Below, in pieces: positions 1-12,132 of a stretch of 64,000 nt of DNA. The DNA comes from Adineta vaga (taxonomy: Eukaryota > Rotifera). A program made the position numbers and the translations under genes. The notes beneath the pieces were generated by a model that saw only the letters and a program-made list of their open reading frames with translations, did not search any database and was not told the origin of the DNA. Each line of letters starts with the position of its first letter. Position 1 is the first letter of the stretch. The stretch lies in the NCBI GenBank assembly GCA_021613535.1, contig CP075497.1, positions 124,001-188,000 of the forward strand, given 5' to 3'.

Positions 1-2773
1 GTCATCTTATGAACGCCTCGAAGATGAACCAGGTTGAATACAATTTGTGATAATCTAAGCCATATTTTCGACATTCTGATCCGTTAAAGACACTCCAAAC
101 ACTATTGATAAACCATAATCCAATGAGTCATTTACAAAAACAAACTATTCGCACCGTATTGAATATTAAAGAGGTTAGAAACCCCTCTGATCTATCATTA
201 CTATCTCTTTCATCGTAGATTATTCATAAAATACAGCAGCAAAACAATCAGATTGATACAATATCAACATCTCAACAGAAGAACTCTTTGGAAACTACTC
301 TGGTAATACAATATCTCATCTAGATCTGCACAATATAATCATCTTCTTAGACATTTAATATAGGAAATCTAAAGCACAGAGTTGCTGGTGACGAAGACAT
401 TCGATATATGGCGAGTATGATGAAGTCCAATAATGTGAGATAAAAAACAATCTTCATCCTTAATTTTCCAAGTATTTAATTCATTGCAGACCGTCAAAAT
501 ACTTGATCTATGCGACAGTCAGATTACCGATGTCGGAATTCGTCATATTTGTGATATTTTGAATAATTTGAAAGTGAGAGAAATGATCTGTTCATTGATT
601 TGACATCAACATGATTTTGATAAATCACAGAGTATCAATTCCTTGATTCTGAAAAACAATCGAATTGGTGCTCAAGGAGTTCATTATCTTACTAATGCTC
701 TGATAACGAATCAGGTGACTTTCTATTTCGACGTAACTACATTTATACGAGATTTTATCATCGTAGACAATTACCGTATTGGATCTTGGACAAAATCAGA
801 TTCGTGATGACGGAGCGCGTCATCTTGCTGATTTTTTAAAGATTAATCAGGTAATCGAGTATTTCTCATTGTCTATCGAATCGAAAATGATCTCTTTCGC
901 CGTAGATTATCAATACATTGAATCTTTCACGAAATCAAATTAGTGATAAAGGAGCTCATTGTCTTGCTGATGCTCTAAAGATTAATCAAGTGCCACAACA
1001 TGTCTTCACGTTCATCATATCTATAATATTCTTCTATATTTTATAGACACTTGTCAGTCTCGATCTTTCCCACAATCGTATTGGTGATGAAGGAGAACGT
1101 GATTTTGCTGATGTTCTCGCGATCAACCAAGTACGATCATATTTCTTTGTCTTTATCGGTCATTTCTATGATAGTTATATTCATGATAGACACTCGTCAC
1201 TTTGGATCTTCAAAACCATCGTCTCAATGAGAGAAAAGTGTTTCAACTTCATAATGTTCCATATATAAACAAAGTGAGAAATGATTTCCCCTACTTTCGT
1301 CCTGCGAAAGTAAACAAATCTCTTCTATTTTTTCATTTAGACAACTGCCGGATTAGATCTCCGACGAAGAGATATCGATGACAACCAGATCTATTTTCTT
1401 GCCAATGTTCTGAAATCCAGTCATGTGACGGAAGTCTTTTTTACACTAAATCTTCGAAATAATTATATCGGTGACGCAGGTGTCAATGATGTTTGTGATA
1501 TACTCGACACCTTCAAAGTCAGATCAAATTTACATTCATCTATTCAATCGACGTTATTCTTATTCATAACAGACAATTTACGCTTTACGTCTCGACAAGA
1601 ACTGGATCGGCAATGAAGGAGCACAGAGCCTTGCTAATCTTCTGAAGATGAACCAAGTGCGTTAAAATAACTATTTTTAGTTATCATACCATCGTTTTAA
1701 TCATTTGTTATTAGACCATTACTACGTTGGATCTTGGAGAGAATAAGATTGACGATGAAGGTGCAGAATATCTTGCAGATGCTCTGAAGATGAATCAAGT
1801 GAGAAATGATCTTTACTTCATTATCATGTCTCCAACATTTTCATATATCGCAGACAATCACGAAATTGAATCTTCGGGTCAATCACATTATCGATAGGGG
1901 CGTGAAACATATAAGTGAAGCTCTCAAAATCAATCATGTAAGAGAAATTCTTCGAATAGCGATTAGATGGAGTGATTTCATGTATGTCTTCTAGACAATC
2001 GCAGCATTGTATCTTCAAGGAAACGAAATTACCGTTAAAGGGGCACATTATCTTGCTGATGCTCTTAAAATTAATCGAGTAAGATGGAATTCTTGGTATT
2101 CTGTTATATGAATAACATTTATGTTCCTCATAGAGTCTCACTTCTTTGCATCTTCGAAGAAATCAAATTGGTGCTGTGGGTGCTCAGCATCTAGCTGATG
2201 CTCTCAAGATCAATAAAGTAAAAGGAATTTTTCTATCTTTAGTACAATTATTCTTTATAGACACTCGAAACATTGAACCTCGGACACAATGGAATTGGTG
2301 ATGAAGGAACACGTCATCTCAGTGATGCTTTCAAAATTAATCAAGTCAGATGATATTCGTGATCATAATTTTTATGTTCGCATTGATTTTAGACTATCAA
2401 TACAATCAATCTTGATACCAATCAAATAGAAGATCAAGGAGCGTCTTATCTGAGTGATGCTCTCATGAATAATCAAGTGAATCAATTTCATTATTTGAAA
2501 TTCCTCTTCATATCGTTCTCATTTATTACAGACAATTACAAATCTATATATTTGGGGTAATCAGATCAGTGATCAAGGAGCATGTCATATTGCTGATGCT
2601 CTGGAAGTGAATAAAGTAAGATAAAATGTCTGTTCATCTATTATTTGTATGTGTCAATTTCTCATTGATCATAGACAATCTTAGTACTCAAAATTGGTCT
2701 CAACCAAATCAGCTCTCGTACAATGAATGGTTTTTCTGATATTGTTAAGACCAGAATGAAATTACGGATGTAA
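1..2773 (+). CDS. LRR (ribonuclease-inhibitor type) protein, 5' end outside window
   Basis: About 18 leucine-rich repeats are visible, nearly all 28 residues (84 bases) long, each on its own exon. They are separated by phase-0 introns of about 55-60 bases, for example 851-905. The repeat consensus is T-I-x-x-L-x-L-x-x-N-x-I-x-D-x-G-A-x-x-L-A-D-A-L-K-x-N-Q, the NLR/ribonuclease-inhibitor class of LRR, a solenoid for protein binding. The gene enters from the left edge (the first exon ends at 32) and stops at the TAA at 2771-2773. Repeats at about 230-450 and 1200-1275 are degenerate. At 1423-1440 the usual intron is replaced by 18 in-frame bases, so two repeats lie on one exon. No effector domain (NACHT, F-box) lies inside the window; it may be upstream. 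The exon structure is read directly from the sequence. The partner and function are unknown. Confidence 0.8.
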
Positions 2774-3418
2774 AAGTTGTCCTTACGAATTGTTGTCAGC
2801 AACTATTTGAACTTTAAAAATAATTCTTAAGATTCTAAGTTCGTTCATTAAAATATTCCATTACTTCAATTTTAGCGCCGTCACTATAAAATAACAGAAG
2901 TAAAATACACATTCCTCTCATAAAGAGACAAACCGGTTTAAGAATCACAGATTTGATTCATCTTTTCGATTCCGCTCACATTGCGACGCAATGACTACAG
3001 TAAAAGCATTAAAATCAACAATATGTCACGAAAGATAAATTGATTCTTCGAGGTCGCGCAATTTTGTTTTCATCCTCCATACACATTTCTCTCTTAAGGA
3101 TATCAGTACGAAAAAAATCGGACTTGGTCTTCTAAGTTCCAGTTCTTCTCAAAATAGATTTCGTCATAAAACAATTCTTTATCACATTGTAAAATTCCTT
3201 CTGAAATATAATTCCGAGTCAAAAGAAAAAGTAATGTTCAGATCACAGAAGAATGTCTATCAGTTGTATAGTAAATCATCTCTTGTTGCGTTATTACATT
3301 CAATTTTTTCAAATAATTCCCGTTTGTTGGTTGAGAGATGAAAGAAATGAAGATGTTTGAACCAATTAATCATTGTTTGTGTTTTATTACAATTATGAAT
3401 AGAAATTGTTTGTAAATT
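2774..3418. other. Intergenic, no gene seen
   Basis: AT-rich sequence after the LRR gene stop. I see no open frame with family-like composition, no RNA gene and no repeat worth naming. Confidence 0.5.
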
Positions 3419-4301
3419 TCATGAATTGATTGTCCATCGATGCGAAATCTTCAAAATGACAAGTTTAGAACTGTTTTTGGATTCATAAAATGATATGAAA
3501 TGTTGCAAATCCGATGTTTTTTCGTTAATTTGTAAATGCGTACACAAATATTTGTCTTGCAATTGAAGATGATGAAAGAATAAGTTGAAATCCTTGTCGA
3601 AGATAAATAATCGAATGATCAAACGGCGAAATTTGTGTCATATTTGTCAAACAATGATCAGGTTGATGTTTTCTATGAATGTCATATTGAAAGTTTTTTA
3701 ATTGAGAAAATTTTTAACCGAATTTTACCGTAAGTTTTTCTCTAAAGAATAAATATTTTTCAAGACAACTGAAAAACGTTTTATGTAAGGCATTTTAGTA
3801 ACATAAGAAAGGTATGAAGAATCACCTAAATGAGATAAACAAAGAAATGATAAGTTTTGTTCTGCGTATTTTGAAATCATTTTCAATGTTTTTATTCGAG
3901 GATCAATTGACAGTCCAATTAAGGCGTTTGTAGAGAGAATCTTTTTTGAGAAATTCTTCCAATTGATATGCACAGTAAGATTGACGAGTTTTATCAAAGA
4001 TGATTTTCAGATATTTCAGATTTGTTAAAAGATCAATGAAACGTTCGAATATTTATTGTTTTTGATCGAAATCAAATGTCAGAAAATGAATTTGATGACT
4101 GTGAAAAGGAAAAACATAATTAAAAAACCGTCGTATAGTCTTGTGCTTTACATGATTTGCTCGTGTAACGTCAATTTTATGGAAGTATGTATTAATAATA
4201 GGTTGAAAACGACAATTGGGATTGTTAGATGCACAAATAATGGCAAAAATTGTTAAATAACGAAAGATCAGTACGAATAATTCATCGGGTAAACCTTCCA
4301 T
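3419..4301 (-). pseudogene. F-box/LRR-like protein, broken
   Basis: The frame starting at 4301 reads M-E-G-L-P-D-E-L-F-V-L-I-F-R-Y-L, a clear F-box start (the domain that binds Skp1 in SCF ubiquitin ligases). It runs to F-D-F-D-Q-K-Q and then meets an in-frame TAA near 4053. The same frame continues sensibly (I-F-E-R-F-I-D-L-L). A run of A near 3950 then appears to shift the frame into the open stretch 3997-3725, and a possible 55-base intron leads to 3622-3419. With at least one stop and one shift I call it a pseudogene. The family is common in bdelloids, where the C-terminal part is a degenerate LRR. An alternative is a gene with unusual small introns, which I find less likely. Confidence 0.55.
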
Positions 4302-4835
4302 GATTGAATAAGAAATCTTTGACGTCACCACTTTTATTTTTTTCTCCAGGTGACTGTGCAAATGCAATTTCTGAAAAAGAAACATTTGATCTTAATTGAA
4401 GTCAATGAATCGAACCATAAACAAACATTCTCTCTGAGGTGATTCATATTGACATTATTTGTACGACATTCGGATTTATTGAACTTTCGCTTAAATGAGA
4501 TTTTCACCTTCAACAAGATAATGGACGTTACTAGTTGTGTAATAACACGACAGAATATAAACAAATGTAGAGAAAATAGAGTTTCCTTCTTGCAAGAAGT
4601 CAGTCACGTATGTATTGTTCAGAAATATTAAGTGTTGTTAAGATATTGGTTATTGAAGCAATTCAAACAAATAACATTCGAGTTAATTGACTTTCTGTTC
4701 GATGAGGATTCATTGTTGCTATACAAGGGATTTGCATTCGAATATTATGAATTGTTCATAGATCCAATATAACCATGACAGAGACCGGCAGAACGACGAT
4801 TTTTCCGTCCCTTCCCGCGGTCCCGCCTGCTACTA
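4302..4835. other. Intergenic, no gene seen
   Basis: No convincing gene. The last 60 bases before the palindrome are GC-rich (cccttcccgcggtcccgcct), unlike the surroundings, and may belong to the insertion site. Confidence 0.4.
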
Positions 4836-5497
4836 AAAGGACGGGGGCGTATAAGACCGTAAATCGGCCCATTGCAAAATCAACTTAGAAAATACATAAA
4901 ACGATGCAGAATGAGACGGCGAATCTTTCTATAACAAATTCAAGTCATTCCGTAAACGAATAAAAAAATTTAGATAGACAATACTATTTGGTATTTTCAC
5001 TCAATTTTTACTGCATGATGAGACAGTATTCTGAAGAAATCGTAACAAAATTGGTATCATATCATCTATCAAATAACTTCATTAGAAAGAGCAAGTGATT
5101 CTGCACAAACTTCTATATGAACCATAGCCAAAAAAAATAGATAAGGTGAACTTATAGTGGCTAAATATTTAGCCACTATAAGTTCACCTTATCTATTTTT
5201 TTTGGCTATGGTTCATATAGAAGTTTGTGCAGAATCACTTGCTCTTTCTAATGAAGTTATTTGATAGATGATATGATACCAATTTTGTTACGATTTCTTC
5301 AGAATACTGTCTCATCATGCAGTAAAAATTGAGTGAAAATACCAAATAGTATTGTCTATCTAAATTTTTTTATTCGTTTACGGAATGACTTGAATTTGTT
5401 ATAGAAAGATTCGCCGTCTCATTCTGCATCGTTTTATGTGTTTTCTAAGTTGATTTTGCAATGGGCCGATTTACGGTCTTATACGCCCCCGTCCTTT
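4836..5497. repeat. 662-bp near-perfect palindrome (short copy of a fold-back element)
   Basis: Two 331-base arms meet with no spacer at 5166/5167 (aaat|attt). I noticed one mismatch between the arms (aatacat in the left, paired with atgtgtt in the right). The ends are AAAGGACGGGGGCG and its complement. The same arm sequence occurs at 22679-24315, where the two arms are separated by internal DNA. This copy therefore looks like an internally deleted or folded-back version of a terminal-inverted-repeat element. No target duplication is visible (tacta on the left, cgcca on the right). It has no coding capacity. Mobility is inferred from the two copies. An assembly fold-over is a real alternative for a spacer-less palindrome. 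Confidence 0.85.
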
Positions 5498-7142
5498 CGC
5501 CACTTCCTAATCGTTCAGTGTCATTGAGGTGATCGAAAATCATACATCAATTCAACTCCACATGATCATCAACGAAAAGAAAATTCTGTATCTGTATGAC
5601 AAAAATATTAAGAAAAGTCAGGACGACATTGCTGCAGAAATGTTCAACATTACAATTAGCTGTTGTTGTTTGCCGATATGTGTTAATTTTTCACAGCCAT
5701 CGCCAACATTCACAAGGCTTGATGCATAAACTTGTGACAATGCACTATTTTTGAATTATTCGCTCTTTCTTTGATTAAAGATCCAATTTTCTCCGTCTAC
5801 GTTTCAACATTTTCCTACTTGTTCGATAACTTTTTTATCTTCAAGATGCTGCTGATTTTTACTTTGAATAGTTATTTATCCTTTGGCTTTCTCATATGTT
5901 TGTAAAGTTAATTGCGTTCTTATGAAATATCAATCAAAGGAGAAAAGTAAATCGAAATGAGGGCGAAATATAGAGTTTGGAGAAGAAACAAGTCAACTCA
6001 TAACGCATGAATTCTTCTTTCCTCTAGAAGAAAGGTACTTGTATTCAAAGAAAATGGTGAGAGTGAAGGGAATAGGATGTGTTCTCAAGCGAAGTGTATT
6101 GCTTTGCTGAAGTCTCAATATATAAATTAACAATTATCTGAAACGGCGAATAAAAGAAAAGGTCTACTCTTGTTTTGAGTCGAAATGAAGATGATGAAAT
6201 AGACAGAATCGAATGGAAGCATTCACCTTCAAAACAATTAAATTCTGAAACTTATTTAACAGTATTTTGATTAGATCAATCCAATTTTGTAGTGTTGAGG
6301 GTGGGTGGGTGAGTTCAGCTGCCATAACTAGTTTCGCCTCAGCTACGAGGATCTACGGATGGCTTATCTATTTCGAATTCAAAGAATCCAAAACAAAGAT
6401 ATTTCTAAGATGTTACGAATTTCAAGGGGTGTGGATATACGTACATCAAACAGATTACTCTGCTAATTTCAATTCTTGCTTTTTAACAATCGATCTTCAA
6501 TACCAAATAATATATATACAATGAATAGATTTCTAATTACAAATAAATGCAGAATTTGCTTCGCCGACGCGTTTCGTGTATTTATTGTTAGAAATAAAAA
6601 ACACTCACCAGGGCTCTGCATTTATAAAAACGAAGAAATAAGAAATAAAAATAAGAAATAATAAGCTATGTTTGAAGTAAAGAGTAATAACAAAGGGCAA
6701 TCTAGGTGTTGTTTCTTTATTCGTTGGGTGTCGTCGGAGCCACGTCGAAAAAAAGACTTCAATTTGTTTTGAAGCATGGCATTCAAACGTGTTCGCAACG
6801 TTAAGTCTCGAGTTTTTCTATACGAACTAATTGAGAAAAAAAGACTATTTATTTCATGAATTAAATAGAAACACAAAATATTTATCAAAACATATCTTTA
6901 AAATTATCTTCTTCTTGAAATAACGAACAAAGAGGTTATAATAGAAAATAATATGAAAAGAAAAGAGTAGCTTGGTTTTGTTGATTATTTATAATTTTGA
7001 AAAACAAAGAAAATGTCAATGATATTGATATTGATGAATGATATTTCCTAAAAAATAGATAAATTAATGATATAATTTTTCAGAATTAAATTTGTTTAAT
7101 ATTATCATTATTAAATATACGTGTATATCTTACTTAGATATT
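5498..7142. other. Intergenic, no gene seen; one G-rich telomere-like tract
   Basis: Open frames here are short and have no recognisable composition. A G-rich tract gagggtgggtgggtga at 6297-6312 resembles the telomere-like tracts found elsewhere in the window. Confidence 0.4.
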
Positions 7143-7388
7143 TTATGAACAATAATAAATAACAACGGGACCAAAACCAATATATTCACAACTACGTTTA
7201 GAACAACATTTACGACCACCACTACAACTTTCTCCACGACCGGCACATTTTTCAGATTTACGAGCTGATCTATCAACTGTTTCACGGAAACCGAGTTGAT
7301 GTTCATCGGATTCATAAGGTTTACCAAAAACTTGTTTATTCATTAATATTAATATAACAAAAATTGTAACGATATAAACTAATTTCAT
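7143..7388 (-). CDS. Small secreted cysteine-rich (knottin-like) peptide precursor
   Basis: Single-exon frame of 81 residues from the Met at 7388; Mets at 7400 and 7430 are in frame upstream. I chose 7388 because M-K-L-V-Y-I-V-T-I-F-V-I-L-I-L starts a clean signal peptide ending near V-F-G. A charged propeptide-like stretch follows, with R-S-A-R-K as a possible processing site. The C-terminal third has six cysteines spaced C-x6-C-x5-C-C-x4-C-x12-C, the inhibitor-cystine-knot pattern. Knottins of this form include defence peptides, protease inhibitors, channel ligands and neuropeptide-like molecules. The sequence alone does not tell which, and I do not call it a toxin. No second copy lies in the window. 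Confidence 0.6.
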   Translation of the reverse strand: MKLVYIVTIFVILILMNKQVFGKPYESDEHQLGFRETVDRSARKSEKCAGRGESCSGGRKCCSKRSCEYIGFGPVVIYYCS

Positions 7389-9642
7389 ATTATAAACCAT
7401 ACTTGTATAATGTAATCTTAACAAATGCAACGATGTATGCTAAATGAAAGAAATATTTTCGTACTTAAATATCAAATATTTCTTCGAGAAAGAGAACGAA
7501 AAATAATCGAGTACATAAATAAATTTTGTATAAAAACGAAGGTCATTCATAACTATTTTTAGTTTGTATTGACGTATATAGGAGATATAATAGAAAAAAA
7601 GAAGATTTCATCGTTAATATTCACAACTACGTATTTATTATGAGATCAATTTATGATAGATGAAGATTTTCTTTATATAAAAAATTTATATCAATAAATT
7701 TTTTGGAAACTTTCAAATAGATACTTTTCGAAAGGAAAAAAAGTAATGTTATTTCATTCTTCAATACAAAGGTTACTTATTTAGAATTAAAAGAATTGAT
7801 TTCGTAAATGAAATAGAATATGTTTTCTCATTTTAATATTATTCTTTCTTTATCTGGTTCGATGAAGCAAGTATAAGATGAGTGATCAGATGGTGTATAG
7901 CTAGTTGCTTTTCTGTTTACTTGTAATGGTGATAAAATAGGAAACGTACTGTTTGTGAAAAATTCGATTTGATGTGTTTTCTAACGGCTTCATCATATAT
8001 ATTAGGGATCATTTTAGGTAAAACTAGCTTCAGATATAAGATGGATTTATATCAAAATAATCAGCTTGTTCATCTCTACAAATTCTCAAATGGCTTCTGT
8101 ACACGCCATGCAGAGTTTCTGAACATCCTTACCCTCACCCTACATTGTTTTCGTGTAACTTTCAGAAATAGATAGTTTGGTGAGATTATTCATGCTTATG
8201 TTACATACGCATTTATACTTACATATTGACTCTTTTTCACCTATACTATACAGATAAAAAAGAACGTCTTTAGTGAACTATTATATGCGCATGAGAAAAG
8301 AGAGTAAATATTTTGGTATGAAATTAACAGTGAAAATGTATCATTATAGAGAATGCTGGATGAAAAACATTAAACTATGGTGATACACTGTTAACATGAT
8401 CGAAATAGCTCCATCGATAGTTTTATATACACGAAAGTTATTAAGTATAACGAATTTACAGCAATAAGTGATTATATTTGAGCAGTAAGAATATTGTTAA
8501 GATAACTATCTTAATTTAATCGATATAAATATTTATGTTCTAGGTTAAAAATTTAAGACCTCTCAATTGTATTCAGTATCGCAGAATAAATAAGATCGAT
8601 TTGTTATCATCAAAGATTATGATTTTTCCAACTAGCGAATAAAATGTTAATTAATAATTAAAATTGATTTAGTCGGACCCATACGGATTTTCTCACTCGA
8701 TTCGATTCAATACAATCAACATCAAACATTCAATTTGATCATTGAGTGATATATCTACGTCTCATCGGTTTTTCTTTCATTTATCGATCTATAATTAAAA
8801 ATTTTTATAATCGTGTTTACTTCAAGTTAATTGATTAAATTTAGATAAATATCGAAGACGTAGAAGAGCATGAAGAAAGTAATGCGTATTTTTTAAACAT
8901 ACGAGCATCAGTAATACGCATATATTGAAGATACATTAGCCTGTCAAATCAATTACGACTCGTTGAATCAAAACTATCTGTTATTGTGAAAAACAAAATT
9001 GTATATACATACGATTGGGCAATACCAAAAGAAAAAGTTGCGCAGTTTTTTTTGAAAATTTCCAACTATTAAAGATACAAAATAAATATCGAAACATAAA
9101 TACTGATAATGAAACAGCTTTTAACATTTTTGTTTTTATATTTTATATAATAGGATCTAATAATAATAATAATAATAATAATGAATGGTGAAATTTTATA
9201 TTCAACTTGTTAACCAGTCGAATACTGCTGTTTTTAGATTGAAGGTAGAAACACAGAACGAAAAAATGTTCGTTTTTTTATTGTTCTGTCTAATCGCATA
9301 ATATATGTGACAGAACGCAAAAGACAGTGATTTTCTCTTCTTGCATTCATTCAGAACGTTAAATATGTTAACAACAGCAGATAATTAAATAAAACACTTA
9401 AATCATGATATGAACAAAAAGATAAAATTAAGTTCTTAATTAATAGCATAGCAAGATTAAGAATTTTCTTAATAGCACAAATATCCACAGAATTATATAA
9501 GTTAGAGTGTGGATGAAGAAAAATACTTACAATCACACCCACACCCTCGCCCTCAAGGTTGATCACTAGTGAGCGACACGGATATAAATAAATTGAAGTT
9601 ACAGAAAACATTTTTGAATTCAATAAAAAATCTTTGCATTTT
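7389..9642. other. Intergenic, no gene seen; ATA/ATT microsatellite
   Basis: AT-rich DNA with a short (aat)n run at about 9158-9181. A telomere-like C-rich tract cacacccacaccctc lies at 9534-9548, with a weak inverted partner (gagtgtggat) at 9505-9514. No supported gene. Confidence 0.45.
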
Positions 9643-9996
9643 TTATTCAAATTGTTCATATTGATTAATTTTATCAAATCGAACGATCCGATTATTTCCA
9701 CTATCTATAATATAAATATTTCCTTCTGAATCAAACGATAAACCTTCCGTGTAATTCAATTGATTTAATTCATTTCCTTTTCCACTTCTACTAGCAACAT
9801 TCTCTCCCTCATAATCCCCTTCACACCATTGCATTATTCGATGATTAAAACTATCTGCTACATAGATTTGATTCCATTAATCAACAAATAATCCTGAAGG
9901 ATGATTCAGTTGACTGAGATTATTTCCTTGACCATTTCCACCAGCTACAACAATTCCTTCTCGAGCACCTTTCATCCATTTTACCACACGATCATT
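9643..9996 (-). pseudogene. NHL-repeat protein fragment
   Basis: The minus strand reads two to three NHL (beta-propeller) repeats. Hallmarks are N-D-R-V-V-K-W, N-x-L-x-Q-L-N-x-P-x-G-L, I-Y-V-A-D-S-x-N-H-R-I-M-Q-W and I-Y-I-I-D-S-G-N-N-R-I-V-R-F. An in-frame TAA in V-D-stop-W-N-Q (near 9880) breaks it. The 5' side ends exactly at the terminal inverted repeat of the transposon at 9999, so the gene was cut there. The last frame ends with a stop at 9643. NHL proteins are a large family in bdelloids, and a second remnant lies at 44.8-46.2 kb. Confidence 0.7.
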
Positions 9997-9998
9997 TA

Positions 9999-10011
9999 CC
10001 CAGTGAAAAAT
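9999..10011 (+). repeat. Left terminal inverted repeat of the CACTA-like element
   Basis: CCCAGTGAAAAAT, matching 17550-17562 in reverse complement at all 13 bases; the flanking TA is at 9997-9998. Confidence 0.75.
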
Positions 10012-12132
10012 TTGCTGATTAAAATCTCTGAAATCCTATAGACTCAATCTCAATCCAAAATCCGAATTGAAATCGATTAACATCGGATTGATCAATCCAT
10101 TCTAATTCTTCTAATCTATTGCCATCTGAATTTTCAATCTGATCGCCGTACATCAAAATCCAAACTGAAATCGATTCAAATCGGGTTATTTAAATCATTT
10201 CGATGTTAATGATTGGCAAGTGACTACAACCGATACTTCACAGAACACATATCTTAATATTTTCCAATACACCGGGCTTACATTACACTTCCAATGAATA
10301 TCAGTGGAAAATATAATCAAATATTATCGTATGTTGCTTCAGCTGCATCAGAATCAGCCGATCGATAATAGCACCCCAGTAACATATAAACGGGTTAAAG
10401 TAAATGACTTTCTTGTTGATAAATGTCTTTGCTATTCATTTTGTCGAGTCAGATAGTCGCTGATTTGATATGTGGAACAAAACTATTAAAAAAGCTTCAA
10501 ATAATTCTTATTCAAACCACTCAGTATCCATTATAGTATTACAGAACTAGACCTGATATCAATCGAATTCTTGATGTGTGCCATAATTTGTCATACAACA
10601 ATGTACATCTGTGTAGTGCCAATAAGACATAATAAAACCAGATGTTAACAGTCATAATTGCAGAAGTTGACAAGTTCAGCTTGCAATGGAAAAAAATACT
10701 TCGCACCGAACCTTCCCATCCAACACATACTACGTTCCCTTTCTGTTGGTCGTGTGTGAACCAAGTCAAATCTAGTACACTGATAGCCTGCGTGATTTTC
10801 TCGATCTAGGACATCATGAAAATTGGATCCACATAAGTAAGTACCGTTTTCAAGTATTTTGAAATCTAATTGATTATAATCGATTAGAAGTGGTTCGTTT
10901 CAATGTAATCAATTTAGCAGTCCATTTCCAGTCAAAAGGGTAATAAAAGCATGTTACTCATTACGTTCTGAGGCTGTATACGATATAAGTACTTGTCATG
11001 CATGCCACGGATTCTTATTGACTACAGCTGTATTATCGACGACGAAAATAGTCGGAAGAAGGGACTATTTGGGTATCTGTTTTTTGTGAATTCATGTTTC
11101 TGAGAATGCACCTTTCGTGCAGACTTAATTGAATGATAATGTAGAATTTTAATAGAATTTCATGAAAAAAATAGGTTTATCTAAAGGTTCAGATTAACCT
11201 ATCAGTGTCGAAAACAATCAAGAGTTTTCATTGTTACTCTTTCCAGATGATCGATAGTCGTTTAACCATATCAACATGAGAACAAATATATACTGTAAGA
11301 ACAAAGTAAATAGTAAGCTAATCAAACTCAATTTTCACTGAACATGAGTGGAAGAAACTCATGATGGATTTCACTCTTTGCTTACAAATCCTCAATGTGT
11401 TGGTAATTAGTTTTCATGGACTAGGAATTGATTTTATGAAGCAGAGTAGCAATTAGACAAATAGTAATGGCAATGTGATAAATCAATAACTCATTGAAGC
11501 AGAACAAATTAACATTGTGGAGACAATTTGCGACTAATGGTATACTACGATAAAAACCGAACTAAGCAGAAAAAGAGACTCATGCAAGCACAACAAAAAA
11601 AGAAAAATGATGTCGCTCGAAGGCAGCGGTGGTTTTGCATTGACGTGACAGATTCGTTTAACGATATTTAGACTTTGTCTCTAGACGCAATTTCTTAAAC
11701 ATAAACAATTTTAGAAAGTAATTCATTCTTTAACAGTACTAGATCCGAAAGAAAAACAAGAAGGTGAAACATGGAAATGAATCTAATTGGATCAAACGAA
11801 GTACATATTTAGAAAATTAGAAAGAACTTACTATATTGTGTAAGACGTATATATATCTCCTGTGCATTGACCTGAAGAGTCTATTGCCCATAAAAACTAT
11901 GGGATTACGTTAGATTTCAATCAGATTTTTGTACAACAAAATCAAGTTGTAATCTGACATTTTGTGATAAGCAATTTTAAATTGAAGACATCAATGCTCG
12001 TGCATGTCAGAAATACTCTCTCTTTAGGACCTGGATTCTGTTCTTGAACGAAAGGATTATTATCGATAATTAGTTCTTCATTTCACCTGCTTTTTGCATA
12101 TATTTTGATTCTCTCTTGGATCAATATCCCAA
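10012..12132. other. Left subterminal/non-coding part of the transposon
   Basis: No supported gene. AATCGATT-type motifs occur near 10070, 10170 and 10880, among further AATC/GATT repeats at about 10045-10195. The rest is plain AT-rich DNA that presumably holds the promoter of the first transposon gene. Confidence 0.45.
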
